This document shows, one piece after another, positions 34,434 through 43,757 of a stretch of 64,000 bases of DNA (the first letter of the stretch is position 1; every line of letters begins with the position of its first letter). The translations under genes were made by a program, and so were the position numbers. The notes under the pieces are model-generated. The model was not told the origin of the DNA and made no database searches. It was given only the letters and a program-made list of their open reading frames with translations. Source of the stretch: Desulfonatronum thiosulfatophilum (GTDB lineage Bacteria; Desulfobacterota; Desulfovibrionia; Desulfovibrionales; Desulfonatronaceae); the NCBI RefSeq assembly GCF_900104215.1, contig NZ_FMXO01000017.1, positions 1-64,000 on the forward strand. Reading direction: 5' to 3'.

Positions 34434-35294
34434 CTACAACCACCGCCAGCTTCGTCCGGCCAGATACAGATCCCGCAGAGTCTTGATCTTCCCGCCGTGC
34501 AGCTTGTGCACGAAATACAGAAAGAGATAGGCTGTCTGCATGGCGTCCTGAAGCGCGTTATGTTCGGAGAAGAGCGGCAGGCCGTACTCTTTGCTCAAGT
34601 CCCCAAGCGTGTAGGAGACGTTCAGGTTGTAGCGATCGTAGTAATTCTCCCATTGCGATTCCTTGTATTGCATGGCCAGACGCATGGTATCCAGACAGGG
34701 ATTGCGCAGGATGCCACCCAAATGCTTCTTCAGCGACCGGTTCACGAAGCCGATGTCCATGCCGACATTGTGACCCACCAGCAATGCCTGCCCGCAGAAG
34801 GAAACGAACTCCGGAAGCACCCCTTCCAGTTTCGGCGCGTCATCCGTCTGGCCGGGAGTGATGCGGTGAATCAGCGTGCTGCTTTTCGGTACGCATTGAT
34901 CCGGCTGAATGCAGGTATAGAAGCAATTCTGAAGATCGACCCGCATTTCGCGGATCCGCACCGCGCCGATGGAAACGATCTCGTCCCGCCGCTCATTCAG
35001 CCCGGTCAGTTCCGTATCAAAAACGACAAACTCATAGTCCGTCAAAGGCTTGTCCTGACTGAAGGCGGCAAAATGCTCCCGGTTTGCCTTGAGTAACGGA
35101 TGCTCTTCGGGTCTGCTCCACGACCAGGCCGACCACCTGGGAATCAGGCTCTGGAGGGGAGAAATCATGGACAGGATAGTGGTCATCTTCACACTCGCGT
35201 CATGTTGTTTTGGAAGCGGGCATTGTGTTTCAAGCATCATGAGCAACGCATTTGCGTCACTGCGTGGTCCATCATTCCCGCTTCCCTCATACAT
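34434..35294 (-). CDS. DEDDh 3'-5' exonuclease (DnaQ-like)
   Basis: About 286 residues. Exonuclease motifs: Exo I VVFDTELTGL (about 85; DxE), Exo II VGHNVGMDIGFVNR and Exo III with SEHNALQDAMQTA (HxxxxD). This is the pol III epsilon-like domain, with an unassigned 75-residue N-terminus. The start overlaps the stop of the CBS-DUF294 gene, so the two are coupled. The pair with DUF4212/SSS genes is a recurrent cluster; its biological link is unknown. An internal ATG at 35186 is an alternative start. Confidence 0.85.
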   Translation of the reverse strand: MYEGSGNDGPRSDANALLMMLETQCPLPKQHDASVKMTTILSMISPLQSLIPRWSAWSWSRPEEHPLLKANREHFAAFSQDKPLTDYEFVVFDTELTGLNERRDEIVSIGAVRIREMRVDLQNCFYTCIQPDQCVPKSSTLIHRITPGQTDDAPKLEGVLPEFVSFCGQALLVGHNVGMDIGFVNRSLKKHLGGILRNPCLDTMRLAMQYKESQWENYYDRYNLNVSYTLGDLSKEYGLPLFSEHNALQDAMQTAYLFLYFVHKLHGGKIKTLRDLYLAGRSWRWL

Positions 35295-37254
35295 TCAACT
35301 TGAAGGACGATTTCAGATAATTTTGCAGACTGGTAATGACCGAAAAAGCTCCCTTGAGAGTCTGCTTTTCCAATTCGGAAAGTTTCGCCGGGTCCACATG
35401 GTTGTTCGGAACAACTCCGCTCTCCATCAGCTTCAGTTGATGGACCAGGCGCATCTGCATCAAAAACTCATATGCTTCTTTGGACTTGCTGTAGAGTTCG
35501 CCGGGAATGTGCCCGCCGTCGGCCACTGCCTTGAACCGCTGGAGCGTGTTTGTCTCCCGGATGCCGTGACGCAGGGCCATCAGCCGGGCAAAATCCCAGA
35601 AAGGAACCAGACCACGGGATTTCAAATCCAATCGATTCTTGTGTTCCCCGTCGCGCTCCACGATGAAGTTGCGGAAAAAGGACAGCGGCGCCCGCGAGGT
35701 AACGCAGTCCTGCGCCAGGTGCCGAAAGAACAACTCCTTGCCCTTCAGTGAACTCGTCAGATGATCACGCAGCCGTTCCGCCAGCGACTTGTCGCCGTAT
35801 CCGGCCCTGAAATCGAAGAAAATGGTCGAGTGCAACACTTCCTGGGGCTCCGGAACGCTCACCCAGCGGTCAAAGTTGGCGCGCCACCCCGAATAGGTCA
35901 GACGCCACTTCGGGTTGGACGCCATGATCTCGCCCGGACACCGGGGAAATCCGCATGCCACAAGATGTTCAATGGCCAGCTGCGAAAATTTCTCGAAATA
36001 TTGTTCGGCCTTGTCCGCTTCCTGGGCATCCCGCGGATCTGCGTAGATCAAGGCATTGTCCTGATCGGTGCGAAAGGTTTGCTCCTTGCGCCCCTCGCTG
36101 CCCATGAGCAGCCAGCAAAAGGGCACCGGGGCTGGACCGAGTTTTTCCTGCAGCATGGTCAGCAGGCGATCCAGGATCATGTCGTTGAGCACGGTGATCA
36201 CCCGGGTAATGTTGTTGGCCTTGCCGCCTTCCTCGATCAGCGGACGAACAACCATCGGGACGTGCCTGGAAACCTCGTGCAGGCCCTCGAAGGTCCGCTG
36301 CGCAAGTATTTCCCTGAACAGGTAGAGCGGCGACTGCCCCTGCAGAACCATAATGTCGTGGCTGGTGATCACGCCGATGATCTTGCCGCCGTCTTCCACG
36401 GCCAAGTGGTGGATCTGGTGAGTCATCATGGAGAGCAGGGCATCGAAACAGACAGCATCGGCCGGGATCGTCCGCACCGGGGAACTCATGATCTCGCGCA
36501 CCGGCGTTCGGTACTCCAAGCCCTTGGCCACCACCTTGGACCGTAGATCCTTGTCCGTGATGATCCCGCGCACCACGCCCTTGGCGTCCTCCACGAGCAG
36601 AGAGCCGATGCGCAGCCGGGCCATGTATTCCGCGGCCTTTTGCACCGAGTAGGTTCCCGGAGTGGCTTCCACGTCGCGCTTGATCAGGTCCGTCACCGGA
36701 ACGCTGAACAGCAACAGCGAGCCTTCGCCCTTGGGCGTCAGCCTCTGACGGCGCAGTTCGGAAAAAGATTTGTGGATGTAGTTTTCCGAAAAGGACTTCA
36801 GATAATATTGCGCCAGCCGGATATCCTTCTGAACAAGGGCCAGGAATGACTTCTTGTTCAACAGAAAACAGAAGGTGTCCTCCACCGTTTCCACCGTCAT
36901 GCTGGCCGGAGCGCCTCGGATGATGCCCAACGCCCCAAAGACGTTTCCCTCGCCTCGAAAGTCCTTCAGCGTCACATCGCCGGATTCGTCCTGCAGGTAG
37001 AGCTTCACTCCGCCTTTCTGGATCAAGTAGAGATGAGTGACTTCCGTGATCCCCTGGGTCAGGATGACGGCGCCTTTGGGAAAAAAATCCAGAGCCGCAT
37101 CCTTTGCCAGCTCTTCCAGAGCTTCTTCCGGCAACTCGTTGAACGGAAGGGTGTTCCGAAGAAAATCCAGAACAACTCCGGAATTGAGCGTGTGGCTTTG
37201 CGGGGCTTTTTGCGAAAACATCGGCAGACTCCGGAGAATGGCTCTCTTGTTCAA
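35287..37254 (-). CDS. cNMP-binding / CBS-pair / DUF294 nucleotidyltransferase-like protein
   Basis: 655 residues. Cyclic-nucleotide-binding fold at about 30-150 (FFPKGAVILTQGITEVTHLYLIQKG); two CBS domains at 185-310 (MARLRIGSLLVED, DAVCFDALLSMMTHQIHHL); a DUF294 nucleotidyltransferase domain near 390 (LLMGSEGRKEQTFRTDQDNA, with GS and DxD); then DUF294_C. Probably a cytoplasmic regulator sensing adenylates. Such proteins commonly sit beside SSS symporters and DnaQ-like exonucleases, as here. Confidence 0.88.
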   Translation of the reverse strand: MNKRAILRSLPMFSQKAPQSHTLNSGVVLDFLRNTLPFNELPEEALEELAKDAALDFFPKGAVILTQGITEVTHLYLIQKGGVKLYLQDESGDVTLKDFRGEGNVFGALGIIRGAPASMTVETVEDTFCFLLNKKSFLALVQKDIRLAQYYLKSFSENYIHKSFSELRRQRLTPKGEGSLLLFSVPVTDLIKRDVEATPGTYSVQKAAEYMARLRIGSLLVEDAKGVVRGIITDKDLRSKVVAKGLEYRTPVREIMSSPVRTIPADAVCFDALLSMMTHQIHHLAVEDGGKIIGVITSHDIMVLQGQSPLYLFREILAQRTFEGLHEVSRHVPMVVRPLIEEGGKANNITRVITVLNDMILDRLLTMLQEKLGPAPVPFCWLLMGSEGRKEQTFRTDQDNALIYADPRDAQEADKAEQYFEKFSQLAIEHLVACGFPRCPGEIMASNPKWRLTYSGWRANFDRWVSVPEPQEVLHSTIFFDFRAGYGDKSLAERLRDHLTSSLKGKELFFRHLAQDCVTSRAPLSFFRNFIVERDGEHKNRLDLKSRGLVPFWDFARLMALRHGIRETNTLQRFKAVADGGHIPGELYSKSKEAYEFLMQMRLVHQLKLMESGVVPNNHVDPAKLSELEKQTLKGAFSVITSLQNYLKSSFKLNV

Positions 37255-37610
37255 TGCTGGCTATGATATTTTTGATGGTGCGTCATCATTGAAATATTGA
37301 AGATGTTTTGACAAGACACCTGTTTTTAGGTCAAAGGCGGAAATCAACCGTCAACAAGATGACAAGAGCGTCTCGTTTCATCTTCAGTTCGGCCATGTGC
37401 CATTGAACTGGCTTTTTCAACCTTTCATGTCCACTTCGAAAATGCCGACATGTTGCCCAGGATATCGAAACATGGCAGGTTGAGAGGGATCATTGATCCG
37501 ATCAACAAGCTGCACATGCTCAAAGATCATGTTTTGATGATGATCTACAATTCTTCTTGATTCCGGCAATTCCTGCAACTGCACACCAACATATTTTTCA
37601 TGGGATCCAA
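37255..37610. promoter_or_regulatory. divergent intergenic region
   Basis: Between the CBS-DUF294 gene and the CvpA gene, so promoters for both should be here. No motif stands out. A 72-codon minus frame (37417-37635) overlaps the cvpA start and is not considered a gene. Confidence 0.4.
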
Positions 37611-38222
37611 ATGCCGACAACCGACATGAACACACTGGACATCCTGATCCTGATCATTTTGGGATTTGCAATGATTCGAGGACTTTTTCGCGGCTTCATC
37701 GGCGAGATTTCCTCCGTCATCGGACTCATAGTCGGTTTCATCCTTGCGAACCGGTACTATGCCCAGCTCACGCCTCTCGTTGAAAGCATACTTCCCGACC
37801 CAGGCACCGCCCAGATGCTCAGCTACGCTCTGGTTTTCTGCACCGGGCTCGTAGGCGTGCTCATGGTGGCCTCAGTCTTGCGCCATCTGCTCAGGGTCGT
37901 TTTGCTGGGCTGGGTGGACCGATTCGCGGGCGGCGTGATTGGTTTGCTCAAGGGCGGACTGATCTGCGTTCTTCTGGTCCTGCTTCTGACGACGTTTCTC
38001 TCTCCCAAGGCCGATATTCTGGTCGAGTCCCGCCTGGCCCCCCAGGTCAACCGCTTTTCGGCTATCCTGGCGGATCTCCTGCCCACGGAGATGCGCCGCC
38101 AGTTCGAGGACAAAAGCCAGCCACTGCGCCAGAAATGGCGTGAAAACGTACAGCAGCGCCTGACCCGCGCTCCGGAAAATAGCCATGAACACAGACCACA
38201 TTGCCTTGCAACGCCTGCGTGA
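37611..38222 (+). CDS. CvpA family membrane protein
   Basis: 203 residues starting ATG 37611 (a second ATG lies five codons on). Four membrane helices; the N-terminal ILIILGFAMIRGLFRGFIGE motif is typical of CvpA, needed for colicin V export in E. coli and linked to envelope functions in others. The C-terminal tail is basic and hydrophilic. It overlaps mazG by 38 nt, so the two are co-transcribed. Confidence 0.85.
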   Translation: MPTTDMNTLDILILIILGFAMIRGLFRGFIGEISSVIGLIVGFILANRYYAQLTPLVESILPDPGTAQMLSYALVFCTGLVGVLMVASVLRHLLRVVLLGWVDRFAGGVIGLLKGGLICVLLVLLLTTFLSPKADILVESRLAPQVNRFSAILADLLPTEMRRQFEDKSQPLRQKWRENVQQRLTRAPENSHEHRPHCLATPA

Positions 38223-38991
38223 CGTTCTGGAACGACTCCTGGGTCCCGGCGGCTGCCCATGGGACCGGGATCAGACTCCTCAAACATTGGCCGACTACTT
38301 GGTGGAAGAAGTCCATGAATTGGTGGATGCGATCCGGTCGCACAATACCGAGGAGATGCGCGAAGAACTGGGGGATGTCTGGTTCCTGCTGCTGTTCGTG
38401 ACCACATGGATGGAACGCCGGGGCCGGTTCACCTTGAGCGAGGTGCTGGATCAGTCCGCGGCGAAAATGATCCGCCGTCATCCTCATGTTTTCGCGGATG
38501 CCGAATTTGCGAATCTGGAAGCGCTATGGGCGAACTGGGAAAAGGAAAAGAAAAAGGAAAAAGCCGATCGCGGTCCATTTGAAGGGATTCCCACCGCATT
38601 GCCGCCGTTGCTGCGGGCGTACAGAATCCACTCCAAGGCCGCACGCCTGGGCTTTACATGGCAGGATGAAGAAGGAGTCCGGGAGCAGCTGGATCAGGAG
38701 TGGCGGGAATGGCACTGCGCGGAAAATCCAAGCGCAGACGGAGCGGACGACGAGGCGGACACAGCTCTGGATGAATACGGGGATTATCTGTTCACCCTGG
38801 TGGAATACGGACGACGCAAGGGACTCAAGGCCAACGAGGCTCTGGACCGCGCCAACCGAAAATTCCTGCGCCGCTTTGAACAACTGGCGTCATTGGCCGA
38901 AGGCAGAGGAATCGATCTGGAGGAGCTGGATTTGGATGCCTGGAATGCGTTGTGGAACGAGGTGAAAAAAAATGGACCAGACAAAGGTTGA
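38185..38991 (+). CDS. mazG: nucleoside triphosphate pyrophosphohydrolase MazG
   Basis: 268 residues with two MazG-fold domains. The first has GGCPWDRDQTPQTLADYLVEE, HELVDAI, and EELGDVWF giving the ExxE and ExxD metal sites. The second carries EYGDYLFTLVEYGRRKG and ANEALDRANRKFLRRF. It hydrolyses NTPs to NMPs, a housecleaning and (p)ppGpp-linked role. It lies between cvpA and a small helical gene, both overlapping. Confidence 0.92.
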   Translation: MNTDHIALQRLRDVLERLLGPGGCPWDRDQTPQTLADYLVEEVHELVDAIRSHNTEEMREELGDVWFLLLFVTTWMERRGRFTLSEVLDQSAAKMIRRHPHVFADAEFANLEALWANWEKEKKKEKADRGPFEGIPTALPPLLRAYRIHSKAARLGFTWQDEEGVREQLDQEWREWHCAENPSADGADDEADTALDEYGDYLFTLVEYGRRKGLKANEALDRANRKFLRRFEQLASLAEGRGIDLEELDLDAWNALWNEVKKNGPDKG

Positions 38992-39172
38992 TGAAATCCT
39001 GAAACTGTGCGCCGAGCTGTCCGTGGAAGAACTCGAACAGCTGTCCAAGGATCTCAAGAAACTGCTGTTCCGATGCCGGGTCCAGGAAAAAATAGACGTC
39101 CGTCGCGAGGACATGGCCCAGCGCCTCAGCGAAGCCATGTCGCACCGCGCGGACAAGACCGGAGATCAGTGA
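38972..39172 (+). CDS. small helical protein downstream of mazG
   Basis: 66 residues, predicted all-helical and charged (KVDEILKLCAELSVEELEQL then SKDLKKLLFRCR). ATG 38972 overlaps the mazG end by 20 nt and is preceded by GAGGTGAAAAAA, a good ribosome site. No family recognised. The tight coupling and leader argue for a real gene. Confidence 0.65.
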   Translation: MDQTKVDEILKLCAELSVEELEQLSKDLKKLLFRCRVQEKIDVRREDMAQRLSEAMSHRADKTGDQ

Positions 39173-39235
39173 TCAGCATTCTTGATTGCTCGCGTTAGTT
39201 TCCCTGTGAGGTTGCGTGTTCACGATGGCGTGTTT

Positions 39236-39943
39236 TCACGCATCTGCCGCTGGAAGGCGTGCTACGATCTGAACGATCCTTTCGGCGACCGCCTCCGGAG
39301 TCAAACCCGCCGTGTCGATGATCACGGCATCAGCCGCGGGCTTGAGCGGAGCGATGGTCCGGTTGCGATCCTGATCGTCGCGTCGGCGTAAATTCTCGGC
39401 CAGGGCGTCCAGGTCCTCCTCCACGCCCATTTCCTTGAGTTGCAGCCAGCGCCGTCTGGCTCGTTCCTCGGGTGCGGCTTCCAGGAAAAACTTGAACTTG
39501 GCCTGGGGAAACACCACGCTGCCCATGTCCCGCCCCTCGGCCACCAGCGGAGTTTCAGCGCCGAGACGCTGCTGGGCCTGCTTCAGTATCTCCCGGACCA
39601 CGTCCAGCCGGGCCAGGTTGGAAGCCCACATCCCCACCTCCTCCTGCCGAATCTCCGCGCCCAGCGGCTCCCCGTTGAGCAGCAAGGCGGACTCTTCGCC
39701 TCGACCTTTCACGGCGAACCCCAACCCGGCCAGACCGTTCCGCAGATCAGCCTCGCTCCTGGTCCAGCTTTGTGGCCCCAGGTGCAGAGCAAAGGCTCGA
39801 AACATGGCTCCGGTGTCCAGATAGGCTATGCCCAACCTTGCCGCGACCATCTTGGCCACAGTGGTCTTGCCCGATCCGGCCGGTCCGTCCAGGGTGACGA
39901 TCAGAGGTTGGTCAATAAAATGTTCGCGGGATTGTTCAGCCAT
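39236..39943 (-). CDS. cmk: cytidylate kinase
   Basis: 235 residues. P-loop GPAGSGKTTVAKMVA (about residue 19), LDTGAMFRAFAL, and the CMP-binding GRDMGSVVFPQAKFKFFLEA with the family RRRDDQDRNRTIAPL near the C-terminus. It phosphorylates CMP and dCMP. ATG 39943 overlaps the hisC stop (ATGGCTGA), showing coupling. Confidence 0.95.
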   Translation of the reverse strand: MAEQSREHFIDQPLIVTLDGPAGSGKTTVAKMVAARLGIAYLDTGAMFRAFALHLGPQSWTRSEADLRNGLAGLGFAVKGRGEESALLLNGEPLGAEIRQEEVGMWASNLARLDVVREILKQAQQRLGAETPLVAEGRDMGSVVFPQAKFKFFLEAAPEERARRRWLQLKEMGVEEDLDALAENLRRRDDQDRNRTIAPLKPAADAVIIDTAGLTPEAVAERIVQIVARLPAADA

Positions 39944-41081
39944 GGAGCACGGCCTCTATTTCCCGGATAAAAATCTGATTTTCCTCTTCAGTCCCGATGC
40001 TCACCCGCAGGTATTCATCCAAGCCATAGCTTTTCAGCGGCCTGATGATCACTCCTCGCCGCAGCAGTTCCTGGAAGACGTGCTGCGCCGACAATTCATT
40101 ACGGTTCGCGCGGCCAAGCTTGAAAAGCAGGAAATTGGCCTGCGACGGGAAGACGCGGCATCCCATACGTTCCAGTTCCGTGGCCAGATATGTCCGTCCG
40201 GTGATCACGCAATCCAAGGTAGCCCTGGTGAAATCGATATCTTGCAGCGCGGCCGTACCGGCGACTTCCGCCAGAATATTCACGCTGAACGGCGGCTTGA
40301 CGCGGATCAGGGCATCCGCCAGCCAGGGCGGCATGACCCCGTATCCCAAACGCAGTCCCGCCAAGCCGTACAGCTTGGAAAATGTCCGGAGCACGACCAC
40401 GTTGGGCATATCCTTCAGACGCGGCAACAGGGTATATTCATCCATGGGCCGTGCGAAATCCATGTACGCTTCATCGACAACCAGCAATACGTGCGGGGGC
40501 AGCTGTCCGGCCACGCTCTCCAGTTCCTGGACCTCCGGCGCATATCCGGTGGGATTGTCCGGAGTGGTCACGAAAACAACGGCTGTTTCCTCCGTGACGC
40601 TTTGCAGCATCCTGACCCAGGGAAAATGAAAATCCTCATCCAGGGGAATGGTCCGCACCTCCACGCCGCACAGTCTCGCCAGGAGACGATACATGCTGAA
40701 GCTGGGCTCAAAGAGCAGGACATGGTCCTTGCCCGGTCTGGCCTTGACCCGGATCAACAGGTCGATGATCTCGTCCGAACCGTTGCCGGCCACGATCCAT
40801 TCCTCCGGCACATCCAGATGACGGGCCAGGGCCGCGCGCAAGTCGGGGCTGCCCGAGCGCGGGTATCGGAACACGCCGCCGATATGTTTGGCCAACGTCT
40901 TTTGAACCAGGGGAGAAACACCCAGCGGATTCTCGTTGCTGGCCATCTTGATCACGCGTTGCAGGGCATATTTCTCCCGAATTTCATCTATGGACAGTCC
41001 GGGACTGTAGGGGCTGAAGTCTTTGATCTCTGGACGAACAAAGGTATCTGATTGCACAATATTCTCCATAAAAAAGCCCAA
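39936..41081 (-). CDS. hisC: histidinol-phosphate aminotransferase
   Basis: 381 residues, or 377 if ATG 41069 is used. Fold-type I PLP aminotransferase with ASNENPLGVSP (about 46), VAGNGSDEIIDLLI, DNPTGYAP and the Schiff-base Lys in RTFSKLYGLAGLRLGY (about 232), then SQANFLLFK and the C-terminal RVSIGTEEEN, all hallmarks of HisC. It acts in histidine synthesis. It pairs with cmk in one operon. Confidence 0.93.
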   Translation of the reverse strand: MGFFMENIVQSDTFVRPEIKDFSPYSPGLSIDEIREKYALQRVIKMASNENPLGVSPLVQKTLAKHIGGVFRYPRSGSPDLRAALARHLDVPEEWIVAGNGSDEIIDLLIRVKARPGKDHVLLFEPSFSMYRLLARLCGVEVRTIPLDEDFHFPWVRMLQSVTEETAVVFVTTPDNPTGYAPEVQELESVAGQLPPHVLLVVDEAYMDFARPMDEYTLLPRLKDMPNVVVLRTFSKLYGLAGLRLGYGVMPPWLADALIRVKPPFSVNILAEVAGTAALQDIDFTRATLDCVITGRTYLATELERMGCRVFPSQANFLLFKLGRANRNELSAQHVFQELLRRGVIIRPLKSYGLDEYLRVSIGTEEENQIFIREIEAVLHG

Positions 41082-41150
41082 TGGCGCCTGCCGACAAGCT
41101 CCACCGGGAAATTGGGCGAAGTTACCCCTGCAGGGTACAGCGCGTTCGTG

Positions 41151-43118
41151 TTACAAAATGCTCGGTCGGATAAAAATCAACAATTCCTGATTTCTTGATC
41201 GTTCGGAGCGGCTTTTGAAGAGCCATCCCAAACCGGGAATATCTGCAAATCCTGGAACGCGATTTTCCAACCGATCTTCGGTACTTTTGAGCACTCCTCC
41301 AAGGACAAGGGTCTGGCCGTCTTCAACCATCAGTCGCGTCCGTGTCGTCTTGGTATCTATGTCGCTTCCCACGGGATTGTCGTCCCTGATCTCCAAGTCC
41401 AGAATCAAATTATTGTTTGGCGTGATTTGGGGGATGACAGAGAGCATGAGCACTGCGTCGACGTAGTCGGTCCGGGTGCCGCGCTCATCAGTAACCTGTA
41501 TCGCAATACGCGTGCCCTGCTCAATCTGGGCGCGTTGATTGTTCAGAGTGACGACCCGCGGTGAGGATACTGTCCGGGCAATGTTCTGGAGCTCCGCCAA
41601 CTGCAGTTGCGCGTCCAACGTAAACATGTCCGGCCCCATGAGCTTGGAGATGAAGCCGCCTATTCCAAAGGTCGGCGCCATTGCTAACGGCGTATTGACC
41701 AGATATCCTGACTGGGCGACTCCGGCTCCCGGAGGTGGCGGAAGACTGCCCGCCCCGCCGTACAGACCACGATGATACCGCGTGGAAACTGTCTCAATGC
41801 CGCCTCCCCATTGGATGCCCATGCCACGCTGAAAATCTTCCGTTGCATAGACCACTCGGGCTTCGATAAGCACCTGGCGCTCAGCTCGGTCCAATCGATC
41901 GACCGATCCCTGAATTTCTCTGATCCGCGATGGAGAATCCGTGACTATCAAGGTGTTGGTCCTGGGATCGGAGCTCAGCCTGCCCCTCTCGCTGAGAAAC
42001 GGACGTGTGCGGACATCCATCTCGGCGGCTGTGGCGTAATTGACCTGAATGTAGGCCGTTTGCAGCGGTTCCAGGCGTTGGATGGTTTCCTCGGCCTGCA
42101 TGGCTGCTTCCCGGACCCGGCGCACCTGCTCCCGCTCGGATTCCAGCTGCTGGGCCGTGCTGATGCGCAGGATATTGCCACGTACCACCATACCCAGGTT
42201 GCGCTGAAGAAGAACGAGATCCAACACCTGATCCCAGGGTACGTTGTTCAGTTTCATGGAAATCCGGCCGCCGACCCCGGCGTCCAGGATTAGATTGTAT
42301 CCCGCCACCTCTCCGATCAGCCGCAAAACATGCTCCACCTCTGCATTCTGCAAATCGATGGAAATCGGCTCGCCGAAATACTCATCCCGCATGCCGGGAA
42401 AGAGGGTCTCTTCCAACACCGTCGGCATTGCCGCAGTGTCCCGTTGCAGCGCATCCCGCTGGATGCCACGAGGACTCGACACGGTCGGCGCTGGCCCCCT
42501 TGCAGGAGGTTCAGGCTTCGTCTCATCGACAAATCTCAACATCACCCTACCGGGGAATGCTTCGGATTCGATGATTACCGGGCTGGTGGCGGTCAGCAGC
42601 ACTTCGAGCCCTTCCATGGTATTGCGGAGCAAGGCGCTTTTTACTGGATGGGCGTAACCATGCAGTTGATGCAGCTTGGTCAACGCGGGCGGACTGACGA
42701 GATTCGGAAAAACAATCCGAATTTGCCCGGGCCGGGCTGGCGCAAGTTCCCATGTCGGCTTCCATGATGTCTCTAAGTTGACGCCGATTGTCGCGTCGTC
42801 ATCCTGAAAAAAAATCACCCGTCCCAATTGGTTGCGTGGCGGCTCGGCTACCGGCGCCAATGTCCGCGGCAACGAATCAGAATCGGGCAATAAATTCTGG
42901 TTAACAAAGGCAATTTCCGGGGTTGAAGCTGTTCCAACTCCCTCGGACAGATTCACTTCGGCGTGTGCCGGGGAAGTATGTAAGGGTTGCGTTTTTGCGG
43001 TGCAGCCAAATAATACCGTAATGAGAAATATTATCACTGCCGCCGCCAGATTGAAACATGCCGAGGCTCGGTTGCCTGCACCAAGCGGAGTTCCCTCGAA
43101 ACTACGAATCATGACCAT
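41151..43118 (-). CDS. pilQ: type IV pilus secretin PilQ
   Basis: 655 residues. A lipoprotein-type signal (FLITVLFGC, Cys about residue 39) anchors it. Then an AMIN-like domain (about 105-195), the STN domain (DLQNAEVEHVLRLIGEVAGYN, about 255), an N1 domain (PRTNTLIVTDSPSRIREI) and the secretin core with VYATEDFQRGMGIQWGG and the C-terminal DGQTLVLGGVL and IPGLGWLFKS. It forms the outer-membrane pore for the pilus. It is last in pilMNOPQ and overlaps pilP by 17 nt. Confidence 0.92.
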   Translation of the reverse strand: MVMIRSFEGTPLGAGNRASACFNLAAAVIIFLITVLFGCTAKTQPLHTSPAHAEVNLSEGVGTASTPEIAFVNQNLLPDSDSLPRTLAPVAEPPRNQLGRVIFFQDDDATIGVNLETSWKPTWELAPARPGQIRIVFPNLVSPPALTKLHQLHGYAHPVKSALLRNTMEGLEVLLTATSPVIIESEAFPGRVMLRFVDETKPEPPARGPAPTVSSPRGIQRDALQRDTAAMPTVLEETLFPGMRDEYFGEPISIDLQNAEVEHVLRLIGEVAGYNLILDAGVGGRISMKLNNVPWDQVLDLVLLQRNLGMVVRGNILRISTAQQLESEREQVRRVREAAMQAEETIQRLEPLQTAYIQVNYATAAEMDVRTRPFLSERGRLSSDPRTNTLIVTDSPSRIREIQGSVDRLDRAERQVLIEARVVYATEDFQRGMGIQWGGGIETVSTRYHRGLYGGAGSLPPPPGAGVAQSGYLVNTPLAMAPTFGIGGFISKLMGPDMFTLDAQLQLAELQNIARTVSSPRVVTLNNQRAQIEQGTRIAIQVTDERGTRTDYVDAVLMLSVIPQITPNNNLILDLEIRDDNPVGSDIDTKTTRTRLMVEDGQTLVLGGVLKSTEDRLENRVPGFADIPGLGWLFKSRSERSRNQELLIFIRPSIL

Positions 43119-43707
43119 CTCCCCGGCTTGGATTCAACCTGAGTATGATTTCCCTGGTCTGCTCCCGTCCTGCGATATCCCGACCTTGTTCCACGATGAC
43201 AACCTCTCCCGTCGTTATTTGATGCACAGCGCCTCCATATTGCCCAACAAACATCCCGGGCCGAAGAACATACCCCTTGCCGTCGGGCATTTCGACCATG
43301 GCGGCCAGTCCCCGCTCCGGAAACAGTTCATTCCAGAGGATGCCCACGACTCGTAGCTGAGTCGCCTCGACACGTTCCAAGGGAGTGAGGGCTCGCTGCG
43401 GGATCTGCGGCTGAAAGCTTTCCTCGGGGGGAATGGGACGGACAAAAGGACGAAACGGATCCGGCTTATCGTCAGGCCTGTACCAGTAGCCGTCAGGAGT
43501 CTGCAGCCAGAGCGGCAACTCCAGAGCTGTTCCCATTAAATCAGGTTCAATGTTGTTGGTGTTTTCGTCTGCGTCACTATCAAACAAATTGGCTGATCCC
43601 GGCGCTATGGACATGAATATGACCAACATCGCCATGACCAGAGGGAACTTCATGCTTGTATACGAAGATAAAGCAAATTTATTCAGAAAATTACTCATTA
43701 TGCTCAT
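43102..43707 (-). CDS. pilP: type IV pilus assembly lipoprotein/periplasmic protein PilP
   Basis: About 201 residues. Hydrophobic N-terminus (FPLVMAMLVIFMSIAPGSANL) serves as signal or anchor. The C-terminal domain holds PLERVEATQLRVVGILW and the beta-rich AAMVEMPDGKGYVLRPGMFVG, followed by GEVVIVEQ, the conserved PilP core that binds PilQ. The start is uncertain: ATG 43707, 43698 or 43653. It lies between pilO and pilQ. Confidence 0.88.
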   Translation of the reverse strand: MSIMSNFLNKFALSSYTSMKFPLVMAMLVIFMSIAPGSANLFDSDADENTNNIEPDLMGTALELPLWLQTPDGYWYRPDDKPDPFRPFVRPIPPEESFQPQIPQRALTPLERVEATQLRVVGILWNELFPERGLAAMVEMPDGKGYVLRPGMFVGQYGGAVHQITTGEVVIVEQGRDIAGREQTREIILRLNPSRGDGHDS

Positions 43708-43757
43708 TAAATAGAGTTGATCAGACTTATCCTGATTCTGGAGCGAGCGAAGCACGG

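Noticed and set aside
37417-37635. 72-codon minus frame overlapping the cvpA start
   Set aside because: Antisense to the cvpA start region; no family features or leader.
39828-41051. 407-codon plus-strand frame
   Set aside because: Antisense to hisC and cmk, both of which carry full family motifs.
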